From NCBI GenBank assembly GCA_014896295.1, contig JADBKR010000002.1:62001-126000 (forward strand): a stretch of DNA of 64,000 nucleotides. The letters are read 5' to 3'. The position numbers were made by a program, and so were the translations under genes. Within the stretch, counting starts at the first letter, position 1. The number at the start of each line of letters is the position of its first letter. Shown one piece after another: positions 45,725 to 54,006 of the stretch. This DNA is from Limnochordaceae bacterium. GTDB lineage: Bacteria > Bacillota > Limnochordia > Limnochordales > Geochordaceae. The notes under the pieces were generated by a model, which saw nothing but the letters and a program-made list of their open reading frames with translations, was not told the origin of the DNA and made no database searches.

Positions 45725-46453
45725 ATGAACCCGGTGACCCACACGCTCTCCGTGAGCGTGGCGGCCGCAGCCTTTGCCGTGAGCACGGCGTTTGCGGCCA
45801 TGGTGCTGCGCCGCTTTGGCCGCAGGCCGCGCTCTTTGCATCTGTTGCTCTGGGGTATCGGCCTGCTCCTGTACGCCGCCGGCGCGGCCGCGCAGGTGCA
45901 CAGAGGGCTCTACGGTTTCAGCGAGGCAGGCTTCCGGCTCTGGTACCTGACGGGAGCGGTCCTGGTGGCCGCCTACCTGGGCCAGGGCACGGCTTACCTC
46001 TTGCTGCCCCGGCGCGTCGCACACCTCTTGATGGCGCTCCTGGCCGTGGGGACTTCGTATGCAGCATTCAAAGTGGCGGGGGCGCAGCTCGACCCGGCAC
46101 GGGCCGCAGGGGTCGAACTCTCCGGCGCCGTCATCGTCTCGCCGGGCGTCCGGGTGCTGACTCCCTTTTTCAACGTCTACGGCACCCTGCTGCTGGTGGG
46201 CGGAGCCGTCTGGTCGGCCTGGGCCTTTCGCCGGCGGCGTACCCACTACGACCGGATGATCGGCAACGTCCTCATCGCGCTCGGGGGCCTGGCGCCTGCC
46301 ATCGGGGGGACGCTCAACCGGTTCGGCCTGCCGGGCCTGTACGTGGGCGAACTGGTCGGCGCCGTCGTGATGTACCTGGGGTTCTTGAAGGCGACTTCCC
46401 CCGAGCCCGTCCGCTCGGCCCGTCCTGCCCCACACCCTGCGCCGGGCGCCTGA
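45725..46453 (+). CDS. Polytopic membrane protein of unknown function
   Basis: A 242-residue protein with about seven hydrophobic helices, short basic loops (RRFGRRPRS, RRRRTHYDR) and a Pro/Ala-rich C-terminal tail. No family was recognised. It follows the response regulator by 45 bp on the same strand and may be its target or an accessory of the sensor kinase, whose N-terminus has a similar multi-helix layout. ATG 45725 lies ~13 bases after a G-run. Functional role cannot be stated. Confidence 0.6.
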   Translation: MNPVTHTLSVSVAAAAFAVSTAFAAMVLRRFGRRPRSLHLLLWGIGLLLYAAGAAAQVHRGLYGFSEAGFRLWYLTGAVLVAAYLGQGTAYLLLPRRVAHLLMALLAVGTSYAAFKVAGAQLDPARAAGVELSGAVIVSPGVRVLTPFFNVYGTLLLVGGAVWSAWAFRRRRTHYDRMIGNVLIALGGLAPAIGGTLNRFGLPGLYVGELVGAVVMYLGFLKATSPEPVRSARPAPHPAPGA

Positions 46454-46780
46454 CGCTCGCGGGTTCCCGGGAGTCTCCCAGAAAGTGCCTCCAGGCGCCG
46501 GCTCCCTCCCGAGGGGACGCCGGCAGGGGCGGGCCGCCCTGGACCGGGCCTGCAGGGCTTTACGCGCGTCGAGACAGGAAGTGCGGCGCGGCAGGAGTTG
46601 ACACCACGCTGCCGAACCGAACCCCCCAAGGGATATCGTTCGGAGAGGGCGCGAGCCCATAAGGGGGGAGCGTGGAGGGAGCTGGTAGGCCCCCCTCCGT
46701 ACAGCGGGGGGCGGGTGTTCGTGTCCCGCGCGCGAAACGAGGAGAGCTCGGCCTCGAGCTCGGGAAGGGAGTGCAGCCTT
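46454..46780 (+). other. 327-bp leader/intergenic region before oppA
   Basis: An open frame continues upstream of the oppA start here, but its residues look like non-coding translation and precede the signal peptide, so no gene is called. A TTGACA at 46598 has no matching -10. CCGAAC / GTTCGG forms a small inverted repeat around 46611-46641. No riboswitch was recognised. Confidence 0.4.
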
Positions 46781-48469
46781 TTGCGGCATACGTGGCGACA
46801 GGTGGCGTTCGTGGCGGCGGTGGCGATGGCGCTGGCGGGGGCCCTGGGCGGCGTGGCGCTGGCGGCCAAACCCTTACCGCCCATCGTGATGTTGAGCGAC
46901 ACGGGCGACGTGGTGCGGACGATGAACCAGGCGATCCAGGAGATGGTTCGCAAGAACCTGGGCCTGGAGATCCAGATCGAGTACATGGACTTCAAGACCC
47001 GCCTCGAGCGGATGCGCAACAGCAACTTCTCCGTCGTCTTCGCCGGGTGGGGGCCCGACTACGACGATCCCATGACCTTCCTCGACCTGTGGGTCACGGA
47101 TAGCGCCTTCAACGACGGCAAGTGGAGCAACCAGCGCTACGACGAGCTCCTGGCGGCCGCCAAGAACACCACCGACCAGGAGAAGCGCATGCAGTACTTC
47201 GTCGAGGCGGAGAAGATCCTGGCGCAGGAGGCTCCCATCGCTCCGATTTACTGGCGATCCCGCCTCTCGCTCTACAAGCCGTGGGTGAAGGGGATCATCC
47301 GGCGGCCGGTGGGGGCCGAGGCCGAGTACAAGTGGGCCTACACCCAGGGCCGGCCGGGCGGTGACTCGCCGATGGTCCTCAACCTCAACCTGGGCGAGGA
47401 GCCTCCCGATCTGGATCCGGCGACGTCCACCGACACCGTCTCCTTCCTCATCCTCAACGCCACCCTCGACGGCCTCGTGCGCAAGGATGCCCAGGGCCAG
47501 ATCCGCCCGGGCAGCGGGTTGGCCGAGAGCTGGACGGTCTCCCCGGACCAGAAGGTGTACACCTTCAAGCTCCGCAAGGCCACCTGGGACGACGGCACGC
47601 CCATCACCGCCGACGACTTCGTCTACCAGTGGCGGCGCGTGATCGACCCGCGGACGGCCTCCCAGTACCAGTTCATGATGGAGCTGGCCGGCATCGCCAA
47701 CGGCTCCAAGATCGCCCAGATGGACGCGAAGGACGGGGAGGCCATCGACAAGGCCCTGGAGACCTTCGGCGTGAAGGCGCTGGACGAGCGGACGCTGCAG
47801 GTCACCCTGGAGAAACCCAACCCGCTTTTCCTCGAGCTGACCACGTTCATCAGCTTCCTGCCGGCGCCCAAGCACCTGGTCGAAAAGTACGGCGACAAGT
47901 ATGCCGCTGAGGCCAGCACCATCGGAGCATCCGGGCCCTTCCGGATCGCCGAGTGGAAGCACCAGTACGAGCTGGTCCTGGAGAAAAACCCGAAGTACTG
48001 GGACGCCAAGAACGTGAAGCTCCAGAAGATCCACTTCGACATGATCACGGACGCGGGCACGGCCCTGCAGATGTACGAGCAGGGCAAGCTCGATATCGCG
48101 GGCGTCGCCAGCCGCTACGTCGACGTGTACCGCAATCACCCCGACCTGCAGCCGCCGTGGCCCGACGGCTCCGCCTTCTACTGGGAGTTCAACACCCTCG
48201 ATCCGGTGCTGAAGAACGCCAAGGTGCGCCGGGCCATCGCGCTGGCCATCGACCGCAAGGCGTTCGCCGACCGGGTGCTGCGCAACGGCTCGTACCCGGC
48301 CACGTCGCTCACGCCTCCGGTCATCACCGACCCGGCCAAGGGCGGGATCTTCCAAAAGCGCGTCGGCGAGCTCTTCCCCGCCACGCCCGACGTGAAGCTG
48401 GCCCGCCAGTTGCTGCGGGAAGGCCTCACCGAGCTCGGCTACGAGGTGCCGGAGGTGGCCCGCCAGTAG
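46781..48469 (+). CDS. oppA: Circularly permuted OppA-type peptide-binding protein
   Basis: 562 residues from TTG 46781 (AAGGGAG nine bases upstream). Residues 1-29 are a signal peptide without lipobox Cys. Residues 30-188 match the part of OppA that is normally C-terminal: LPPIVMLSDTGD, NQAIQEMVRKNLG, AGWGPDYDDPMTFLDL, PIAPIYW and the usual last strand EYKWAY. After a short linker (189-197), residues 198-562 match the normal mature N-terminus onward: LNLNLGEEPPDLDPATSTD, LNATLDGL, TWDDGTPITADDF, GPFRIAEWK, and stop at ELGYEVPEV, just where residue 30 would follow. Each part occurs once, so the fold is complete but reordered. It heads an oppBCDF operon and should deliver oligopeptides to it. 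Confidence 0.85.
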   Translation: MRHTWRQVAFVAAVAMALAGALGGVALAAKPLPPIVMLSDTGDVVRTMNQAIQEMVRKNLGLEIQIEYMDFKTRLERMRNSNFSVVFAGWGPDYDDPMTFLDLWVTDSAFNDGKWSNQRYDELLAAAKNTTDQEKRMQYFVEAEKILAQEAPIAPIYWRSRLSLYKPWVKGIIRRPVGAEAEYKWAYTQGRPGGDSPMVLNLNLGEEPPDLDPATSTDTVSFLILNATLDGLVRKDAQGQIRPGSGLAESWTVSPDQKVYTFKLRKATWDDGTPITADDFVYQWRRVIDPRTASQYQFMMELAGIANGSKIAQMDAKDGEAIDKALETFGVKALDERTLQVTLEKPNPLFLELTTFISFLPAPKHLVEKYGDKYAAEASTIGASGPFRIAEWKHQYELVLEKNPKYWDAKNVKLQKIHFDMITDAGTALQMYEQGKLDIAGVASRYVDVYRNHPDLQPPWPDGSAFYWEFNTLDPVLKNAKVRRAIALAIDRKAFADRVLRNGSYPATSLTPPVITDPAKGGIFQKRVGELFPATPDVKLARQLLREGLTELGYEVPEVARQ

Positions 48470-48517
48470 CGCTGCCGGATACATCCCGAAGCATCTGGCA
48501 CGAGCGAAAGATCGCCA

Positions 48518-48550
48518 CGAGGTGGGGGCCCCGGCCGGGCCTCCACCTCG
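48518..48550 (+). promoter_or_regulatory. Intercistronic hairpin between oppA and oppB
   Basis: Two 14-base arms (48518-48531 and 48537-48550) pair with one mismatch around a 5-base loop, without a following T-run. Such hairpins after binding-protein genes commonly stabilise the upstream mRNA or partly terminate, giving more binding protein than permease. Confidence 0.6.
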
Positions 48551-48601
48551 CCCCGGCTCCCATGCCGGGTGGATGGCCGGTACGCCAGGAGGTCAAGCGC
48601 A

Positions 48602-49528
48602 TTGGTCCGTTACATCGCAAGGCGCATCGCTCTGGGCGTGCTCACGCTGTGGGTCATCGCCACGCTCACCTTCGTCCTGATGCACGCCATCCCCGGGGAT
48701 CCGTTCGCCAGCGAGAAGCTCACGCCGCAGATCCACCAGCTCATGCTGGTCAAGTACGGGATGGATCGGCCCCTCATCCAGCAGTACTTCACGTACCTCG
48801 GCAACCTCGTGCGGGGCGACCTGGGGTACTCGATGCGCCAGATGAACCGCACCGTCAACGACATGATCCGGGAGGGCTTCCCGGTCTCGGCCCACCTGGG
48901 GCTGCAGGCGATCGCCGTCGGGGTGACCTTCGGGCTGGTGCTCGGCGTGATCGCCGCCGTCAACCACAACCGGTGGCCCGACTACGTCGTGATCCTCCTC
49001 GCCCTGCTCTTCGTCTCCATCCCCGGCTTCGTGGTCGGCGCGCTCATGCAGTACGTCTTCGGCGTCAGGCTGGGGTGGCTGCCGGTGGCCCGCTGGGAGG
49101 GCTTCGTCTACACGATCATGCCGACGCTGGCCCTGGGCCTTTCGATGATGGCCGGCCAGGCGCGCTTCATGCGAAGCAGCATGCTGGAGGTCCTCGATCA
49201 GGATTACGTCCGCACCGCCGAGTCCAAGGGCCTCTCCCGGCGAGAGGTGCTCTGGCGGCACACCATTCGCAACGCCATCTTACCCATCGTCACCATCATG
49301 GGGCCGCTCGTCGCAGGGGTGGTGACCGGTTCGTTCATCATCGAGAGCATGTTCGGCATCCCCGGGCTCGGCAAGTATTACGTGCAGAGCATCTATAACC
49401 GGGACTACCCGCTGATCATGGGGACCACCATGTTTTACGCGGTGTTGCTCGTCGCCATGATGCTCCTGGTCGACCTGGCGTATACCCTGGTGGACCCGAG
49501 GATCCGGCTGGGGAAGGCCTCCGACTGA
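48602..49528 (+). CDS. oppB: Oligopeptide ABC transporter permease OppB type
   Basis: A 308-residue inner-membrane permease with about six helices, the N-terminal RRIALGVLTLWVIATLTF signature, and the EAA loop around VRTAESKGLSRREVLWRHTIRNA. TTG 48602 is preferred because AGGAGGT lies eight bases upstream; the frame upstream is not family-like. Forms a heterodimeric channel with the next gene product. Confidence 0.92.
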   Translation: MVRYIARRIALGVLTLWVIATLTFVLMHAIPGDPFASEKLTPQIHQLMLVKYGMDRPLIQQYFTYLGNLVRGDLGYSMRQMNRTVNDMIREGFPVSAHLGLQAIAVGVTFGLVLGVIAAVNHNRWPDYVVILLALLFVSIPGFVVGALMQYVFGVRLGWLPVARWEGFVYTIMPTLALGLSMMAGQARFMRSSMLEVLDQDYVRTAESKGLSRREVLWRHTIRNAILPIVTIMGPLVAGVVTGSFIIESMFGIPGLGKYYVQSIYNRDYPLIMGTTMFYAVLLVAMMLLVDLAYTLVDPRIRLGKASD

Positions 49529-49583
49529 TGAAGAGCAGGAGATCCACGCGGAGCAACAGGGCAGCAGGGAGCGGTGGAGCACA

Positions 49584-50519
49584 GTGAACCAGGCCGTACG
49601 CGCGATAGACCCCCCCGCCGAGCTCTTCCGGCCGGCAGCCATCTCGGAGGAGGCTGCAGAGGCGCTCGACCGGCCGCCGCGAAGTTACTGGGCGGATGCA
49701 TGGGCCCGCTTCCGCCAGAACCGGATGGCCGTGGCCGGGCTCGTCGTGCTGGTCGTCATCGGCATCCTGTCCATCGTCGGACCCTACCTGACGGGCTACG
49801 ACTACCGGGAGACGAGCCTGCTCGACACGGACCTGCCCCCCTCGCCCGAGCACTGGTTCGGCACCGACGAGCTCGGGCGGGACATCTTCACCCGGCTCTG
49901 GTTCGGGGCGCGCATCTCGCTGCTCATCGGGCTCCTGGCGGCCGCCATCGACCTGGTCGCCGGGGTGACCATGGGCGGGATCGCCGGCTACTTCGGAGGC
50001 ATGGTCGACGACGTCATCATGCGCATCGTCGAGATCGTCTACTCCATCCCGTCGCTCCTCGTGATCATCCTCCTGCTCGTCGTGATAGGGCCGGGGCTCG
50101 GCTCCATCGTCGTCGCGCTGGGAGTCCTGGGATGGGTCGGGATGGCGCGCCTCGTGCGAGGCCAGGAGCTCCAGATCAAGCAGCAGGAGTACGTGCTGGC
50201 CGCCCAGGCCCTGGGGGTGCGTCCCTGGAAGATCATCGTGCGCCATCTGGTGCCCAACACCATGGGGGTCATCCTCGTCAACATCACGTTGACGGTGCCG
50301 GGCGCGATTTTCACCGAAGCTTTCCTTTCGTTCTTGGGGCTGGGCATCCAGGACCCCCTGGCAAGCTTGGGCTCCATGATCTCCTCGTCCTACCAGGTCT
50401 TGCGGGTTTACCCGCATGAGCTCTTCTTCCCGGCCCTGGTCTTGAGCCTGATCCTGCTCGGCTTCAACTTCCTGGGCGACGGGTTGCGCGACGCCCTGGA
50501 CCCGAGGCAGCGGCATTGA
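49584..50519 (+). CDS. oppC: Oligopeptide ABC transporter permease OppC type
   Basis: A 311-residue permease. It has the cytoplasmic N-terminal OppC segment (SYWADAWARFRQNRMAVAGL), the WFGTDELGRDIFTR motif, about six helices, and an EAA loop at YVLAAQALGVRPWKIIVRHLVP. It ends GFNFLGDGLRDALDPR, as usual. GTG 49584 follows GGTGGAG. The stop is 1 bp before the oppD start. Confidence 0.93.
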   Translation: MNQAVRAIDPPAELFRPAAISEEAAEALDRPPRSYWADAWARFRQNRMAVAGLVVLVVIGILSIVGPYLTGYDYRETSLLDTDLPPSPEHWFGTDELGRDIFTRLWFGARISLLIGLLAAAIDLVAGVTMGGIAGYFGGMVDDVIMRIVEIVYSIPSLLVIILLLVVIGPGLGSIVVALGVLGWVGMARLVRGQELQIKQQEYVLAAQALGVRPWKIIVRHLVPNTMGVILVNITLTVPGAIFTEAFLSFLGLGIQDPLASLGSMISSSYQVLRVYPHELFFPALVLSLILLGFNFLGDGLRDALDPRQRH

Positions 50520-50520
50520 C

Positions 50521-51627
50521 ATGGTCGCTCTAGGTGGAAAAGGAGGCGGCCGCCCCAAGGTGGAGCCACTGTTGAGCATCGACCAGTTGCGGGTCAATTT
50601 CTACACCCACGCCGGCACCGTCCACGCGGTCCGGGGAGCGTCCTTCGAGGTGCGCGAGGGCGAGACCCTGGCGCTCGTGGGCGAGTCGGGGTGCGGCAAG
50701 AGCGTGACGGCCCTTTCCATCATGCGGCTCGTCCCCCACCCGGGGCGCATCGACGGGGGCACCATCCGGTTCGCCGGCAAGGAGCTCACCGCTCTTTCCC
50801 CGCGCGAGATGGAGCGGGTACGGGGCGCGGAGATCGGGATGATCTTCCAGGATCCGATGACCTCCCTCAACCCCACCATGACCATCGGCCAGCAGATCGC
50901 CGAGCCGCTCCGCAAGCACAAGGGCATGGGGCCGAAGGAGGCGCTGGACCGGGCGGCCGAGATCCTGGCCATGGTGGGCATCCCCAACCCGCGGACGCGC
51001 CTCGCCCAGTTCCCTCACGAGATGAGCGGCGGCATGCGCCAGCGGGTGATGATCGCCATGGCCATCGCCTGCGAGCCGCACCTGCTCATCGCCGACGAGC
51101 CCACCACCTCCCTCGACGTCACCATCCAGGCCCAGATCCTGGAGCTCATGAAGGGCCTGCAGGAGAAGCTGGGTATGGCCATCCTGCTCATTACCCACGA
51201 TCTGGGGGTGGTGGCACGCCTCGCCGACCGGGTCGTGGTCATGTACGCCGGCCAGGTCGTGGAACAGGCGGGCGTCGACGAGCTCTATTACCACACCCTC
51301 CATCCCTACACCCGGGCGCTGATGCGATCGGTGCCCAACCCGGAGGCCGGAGTCCGGCAGGAGCTGGAGGCCATCGCCGGCTCTCCCCCCGACCTGTACC
51401 AGGAGCCGCCCGGATGCCCGTTCGCTCCGCGCTGTAGCCGGGTGCTCGAGGTGTGCCGGTCCTACGCGCCCCCGTTTTTCGAGGCGGGCCCGGAGCACGT
51501 CTCGGCCTGCTGGCTCCTGGATCCCAGGGCCGGGCGGTGGGGCAAGGACTTCCTTGCCACGTCCCCCAGGCCCTACGCCGAGGCCGCCGCCTCCCCCAAA
51601 ACCCCGGATCAAGAGGTCGAAGCGTAG
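50521..51627 (+). CDS. oppD: Oligopeptide ABC transporter ATPase OppD type
   Basis: A 368-residue ATPase: Walker [10 protein letters not shown]-loop [11 protein letters not shown], signature MSGGMRQRV, Walker [14 protein letters not shown] and H-loop ITHD. The C-terminal oligopeptide extension carries the cysteine cluster CPFAPRC...CRSY...CW that binds an Fe-S centre in related proteins. Acts with OppF on the cytoplasmic face. Confidence 0.95.
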   Translation: MVALGGKGGGRPKVEPLLSIDQLRVNFYTHAGTVHAVRGASFEVREGETLALVGESGCGKSVTALSIMRLVPHPGRIDGGTIRFAGKELTALSPREMERVRGAEIGMIFQDPMTSLNPTMTIGQQIAEPLRKHKGMGPKEALDRAAEILAMVGIPNPRTRLAQFPHEMSGGMRQRVMIAMAIACEPHLLIADEPTTSLDVTIQAQILELMKGLQEKLGMAILLITHDLGVVARLADRVVVMYAGQVVEQAGVDELYYHTLHPYTRALMRSVPNPEAGVRQELEAIAGSPPDLYQEPPGCPFAPRCSRVLEVCRSYAPPFFEAGPEHVSACWLLDPRAGRWGKDFLATSPRPYAEAAASPKTPDQEVEA

Positions 51628-52644
51628 ATGCCAGCCATGCCGGTCCGAGACGTACCGAACGAGGCGCCCCGCGAGGTTGCGGGCGGCGAGGCCGCCCCGG
51701 TACTGCTCGAGGTGCGGGGGCTCAAGAAGTACTTCACGATCCGCCGTGGGCTGCAGGTGCGGGCCGTCGACGGGATTGACTTCCACATCCGCAAAGGCGA
51801 GATTTTCGCGCTCGTAGGAGAGAGCGGCTCGGGCAAGACCACCGTCGGGCGGGTCGTCATCGGCCTGTACCACCCGACGGCGGGCCAGGTGATGTTCGAT
51901 GGCAAGGACGTCCACCGGCTATCGGGCGCCGAGCTCTATCGCTTCAAGCGACGGGCTCAGATCATCTTCCAGGACCCGTACGCCTCCCTGGATCCCCGCA
52001 TGACCGTGGCGGAGATCATCGGCGAAGCCCTGGACAGCCACGGGCTCGCCCACGGCCGGGAGCGCCTGCACCGGATCGCCGAGCTGTTGCGGGTGGTCGG
52101 GCTCAACCCCGAGCACGCCAGCCGTTACCCTCACGAGTTCAGCGGAGGGCAGCGCCAGCGCATCGGGATCGCACGGGCGCTCGCCGTCGACCCGGAGTTC
52201 CTGGTGGCCGACGAGCCGATCTCGGCGCTGGACGTCTCCATCCAGGCCCAGATCGTCAATTTGCTGGCGCGCCTTCAGGCGGAGCGAGGGCTCACGTACC
52301 TGTTCATCGCCCACGACCTCGCCATGGTGCGCCACCTGAGCGACCGCATCGGCGTGATGTACCTCGGGCACCTGGTGGAGACGGGGCCGACCCGGGAGGT
52401 TTACCGCAAGCCCCTGCACCCGTACACCCAGGGGCTGATGTCGGCGGTGCCGATCCCCGACCCCCGCCGGGAGCGCCAGCGCCACCGGATCCTGATGGAG
52501 GGCGAGATCCCGAGCCCCATCCACCCGCCCTCGGGCTGCCCCTTCCGCACCCGCTGTCCTCGGGCGGAGGAGGTCTGCGCCCGGGTACGCCCCGAGCTCA
52601 AGCCCGTCGAACCCGGCCACCAGGTGGCCTGCCATCTCTACTGA
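51628..52644 (+). CDS. oppF: Oligopeptide ABC transporter ATPase OppF type
   Basis: A 338-residue ATPase beginning immediately after the oppD stop. Walker A GESGSGKTT, IFQDPYASLDPRM, signature FSGGQRQRIGIARALA, Walker B FLVADEPISALDV and H-loop IAHD are intact. The C-terminal part has SGCPFRTRCPRAEEVC. The first ~27 residues are a variable polar leader. It ends the opp operon, 30 bp before a strong hairpin. Confidence 0.95.
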   Translation: MPAMPVRDVPNEAPREVAGGEAAPVLLEVRGLKKYFTIRRGLQVRAVDGIDFHIRKGEIFALVGESGSGKTTVGRVVIGLYHPTAGQVMFDGKDVHRLSGAELYRFKRRAQIIFQDPYASLDPRMTVAEIIGEALDSHGLAHGRERLHRIAELLRVVGLNPEHASRYPHEFSGGQRQRIGIARALAVDPEFLVADEPISALDVSIQAQIVNLLARLQAERGLTYLFIAHDLAMVRHLSDRIGVMYLGHLVETGPTREVYRKPLHPYTQGLMSAVPIPDPRRERQRHRILMEGEIPSPIHPPSGCPFRTRCPRAEEVCARVRPELKPVEPGHQVACHLY

Positions 52645-52673
52645 GGACGTCGACGAAAGGCAAGGGAAAGCGG

Positions 52674-52735
52674 AGGCCCGGCCTGCCCGCTGGCGTTGGT
52701 GTTGCATGCACCACGCGTCCCGGCAGGACGGGCCT
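52674..52735. terminator. Likely bidirectional terminator between oppF and the SASP gene
   Basis: Arms AGGCCCGGCCTGCC (52674-52687) and GGCAGGACGGGCCT (52722-52735) pair with one mismatch around a 34-base loop. It is flanked outside by AAGGGAAA and TTTCCCTT, which extend the pairing and give short T-rich ends on both strands. It separates two convergent operons. Confidence 0.6.
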
Positions 52736-52749
52736 CGGGCTCGTTTCCC

Positions 52750-53097
52750 TTACTTGATGCCGAACGCTTGCTGGGATTGACCCGGGCGGATCTCCGAAGG
52801 ATTGTGCGCCGAGGTCGCTCCCCGCTGGGCGTCGGGCTCGACGGGCAGCGCCGCTCGGAACGCTGCGGTGGCCGAACCAGCCGCTTGCTGGGCCAGGGTT
52901 TGCTCGGCAGCGGCGATCATGCGCCGCACCATGTTACCCCCCACGGCCCCGCACTCCCTGGCGCTGATGTTGCCCCAATAGCCGGACTTGTACTCGGGGT
53001 TGATGTTGAGCTCGGAAGCTACCTCGTACTTGAACTTGTCCAGCGCGCCGAGCGCCTGGGTCAGCAGGGGCCGGTTGCGCTTCTGGCCTGCAGCCAT
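52750..53097 (-). CDS. Alpha/beta-type small acid-soluble spore protein with C-terminal extension
   Basis: DNA-binding protein of the dormant spore core. Residues ~10-72 match the family: KFKYEVASELNI with the germination-protease-like site EVASE, then GYWGNISARECGAVGGNMV and RRMIAAAEQ. At 115 residues it is about 40 longer than most members; the extra C-terminal part is Ala/Pro/Gln-rich. ATG 53097 is chosen because AGGAGGTG lies six bases upstream; GTG 53106 sits inside that site. It lies 85 bp downstream of phoU but is probably read from a sporulation promoter that I could not identify. Confidence 0.9.
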   Translation of the reverse strand: MAAGQKRNRPLLTQALGALDKFKYEVASELNINPEYKSGYWGNISARECGAVGGNMVRRMIAAAEQTLAQQAAGSATAAFRAALPVEPDAQRGATSAHNPSEIRPGQSQQAFGIK

Positions 53098-53182
53098 CTC
53101 CGTCACCTCCTGAACCTAAGGTGACCCGATGACCGGAAGGCCCGCGCAAGCAAATGCGGGCACGCCTGGCGGGTGTTGGGCT

Positions 53183-53893
53183 CTACGGGCTCGGTGCCGC
53201 CGCCGAGGCGGAGCTTCCCAGGATGCGGCCGCGCAGCTGGTGGGCGACGCGCTTGCCGGTCACCATGTAGATGACCCGCTCCCCGATGTTGGTCGCATGG
53301 TCGGCGATGCGCTCCAGGTAGCGGGCCGCGAAGATCAGGTTGATCGCCTGGGTGACCCGCACCATGTCCGCGCCTTTTGCCACGTACTGCATGAGCTCGT
53401 CGTACAGGGCGGCGAAAAGATCGTCGACGGGGTCGTCGGCCCGGCACACCGCCTCGGCCAGCTCGACGTCGCGGTGCACGAAGGCATCCAGGCTCTGGCG
53501 GAGCATCCGCTGGGCCATCTCGGCCAGCCGGGGGATGTCGATGAGCGGCTTGAAGAGGGGCTCCCTGGCGAGCCGCACCGCCACCTCCGCGATGTTGGTG
53601 GCGTAGTCCCCCACCCGCTCCAGGTCCGTGATCACCTTCAGCACGGTGCCGATGGTCCGCAAGTCGCCTGCCAGCGGCTGCTGCAGCGCGATCAGCCGGA
53701 TGCACCGCTCCTCGAGGTCGACCTCCAGCCGGTCTACCAGGTCGTCGTCGTCGATGACCTGGGTGGCCAGCTGCCGATCGCGGTCGCGCAGCGCTTGCAC
53801 CGCCAGCTCGACCGCCTTTTCCACCAGCGAGCCCATCCGCAGGATCTCCTGCTGGAGCTCGGACAGCTCTTGGTCGAACGCGCTCCTGGCCAC
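53183..53893 (-). CDS. phoU: Phosphate-specific transport system accessory protein
   Basis: A 236-residue all-helical protein of two repeated three-helix bundles. It shows the PhoU metal-binding signatures VITDLERVGDYATNIAE and INLIFAARYLERIADHATNIGE (in two parts), each with the E/DxxxD pattern. It transmits phosphate status between the Pst transporter and the PhoR kinase at the membrane. The neighbouring phoR and phoP on the same strand support this; no pst genes are in the window. GTG 53893 is the start. Confidence 0.94.
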   Translation of the reverse strand: MARSAFDQELSELQQEILRMGSLVEKAVELAVQALRDRDRQLATQVIDDDDLVDRLEVDLEERCIRLIALQQPLAGDLRTIGTVLKVITDLERVGDYATNIAEVAVRLAREPLFKPLIDIPRLAEMAQRMLRQSLDAFVHRDVELAEAVCRADDPVDDLFAALYDELMQYVAKGADMVRVTQAINLIFAARYLERIADHATNIGERVIYMVTGKRVAHQLRGRILGSSASAAAPSP

Positions 53894-53977
53894 CGGTCTC
53901 GCCCCATCCTTCCGGCTCGCCCGGCGCCGGTGGGCCGCCCGCGCGGTAACGCACCGTGCACCTTGCAGCGTAACGCG

Positions 53978-54006
53978 AGTATACGCCAGTAAGGGCGCCC
54001 CTTCAA
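53978..54006 (-). promoter_or_regulatory. Predicted phoU promoter
   Basis: Minus-strand TTGAAG (54006-54001) and TATACT (53983-53978) are separated by exactly 17 bases. The -35 overlaps the phoR stop codon; the predicted start of transcription is about 75 bases before the phoU GTG. Confidence 0.62.

Noticed and set aside
46598-46603. TTGACA as a -35 element for oppA
   Set aside because: No acceptable -10 lies 16-18 bases downstream, and the same bases form only the artificial start of an upstream frame extension.
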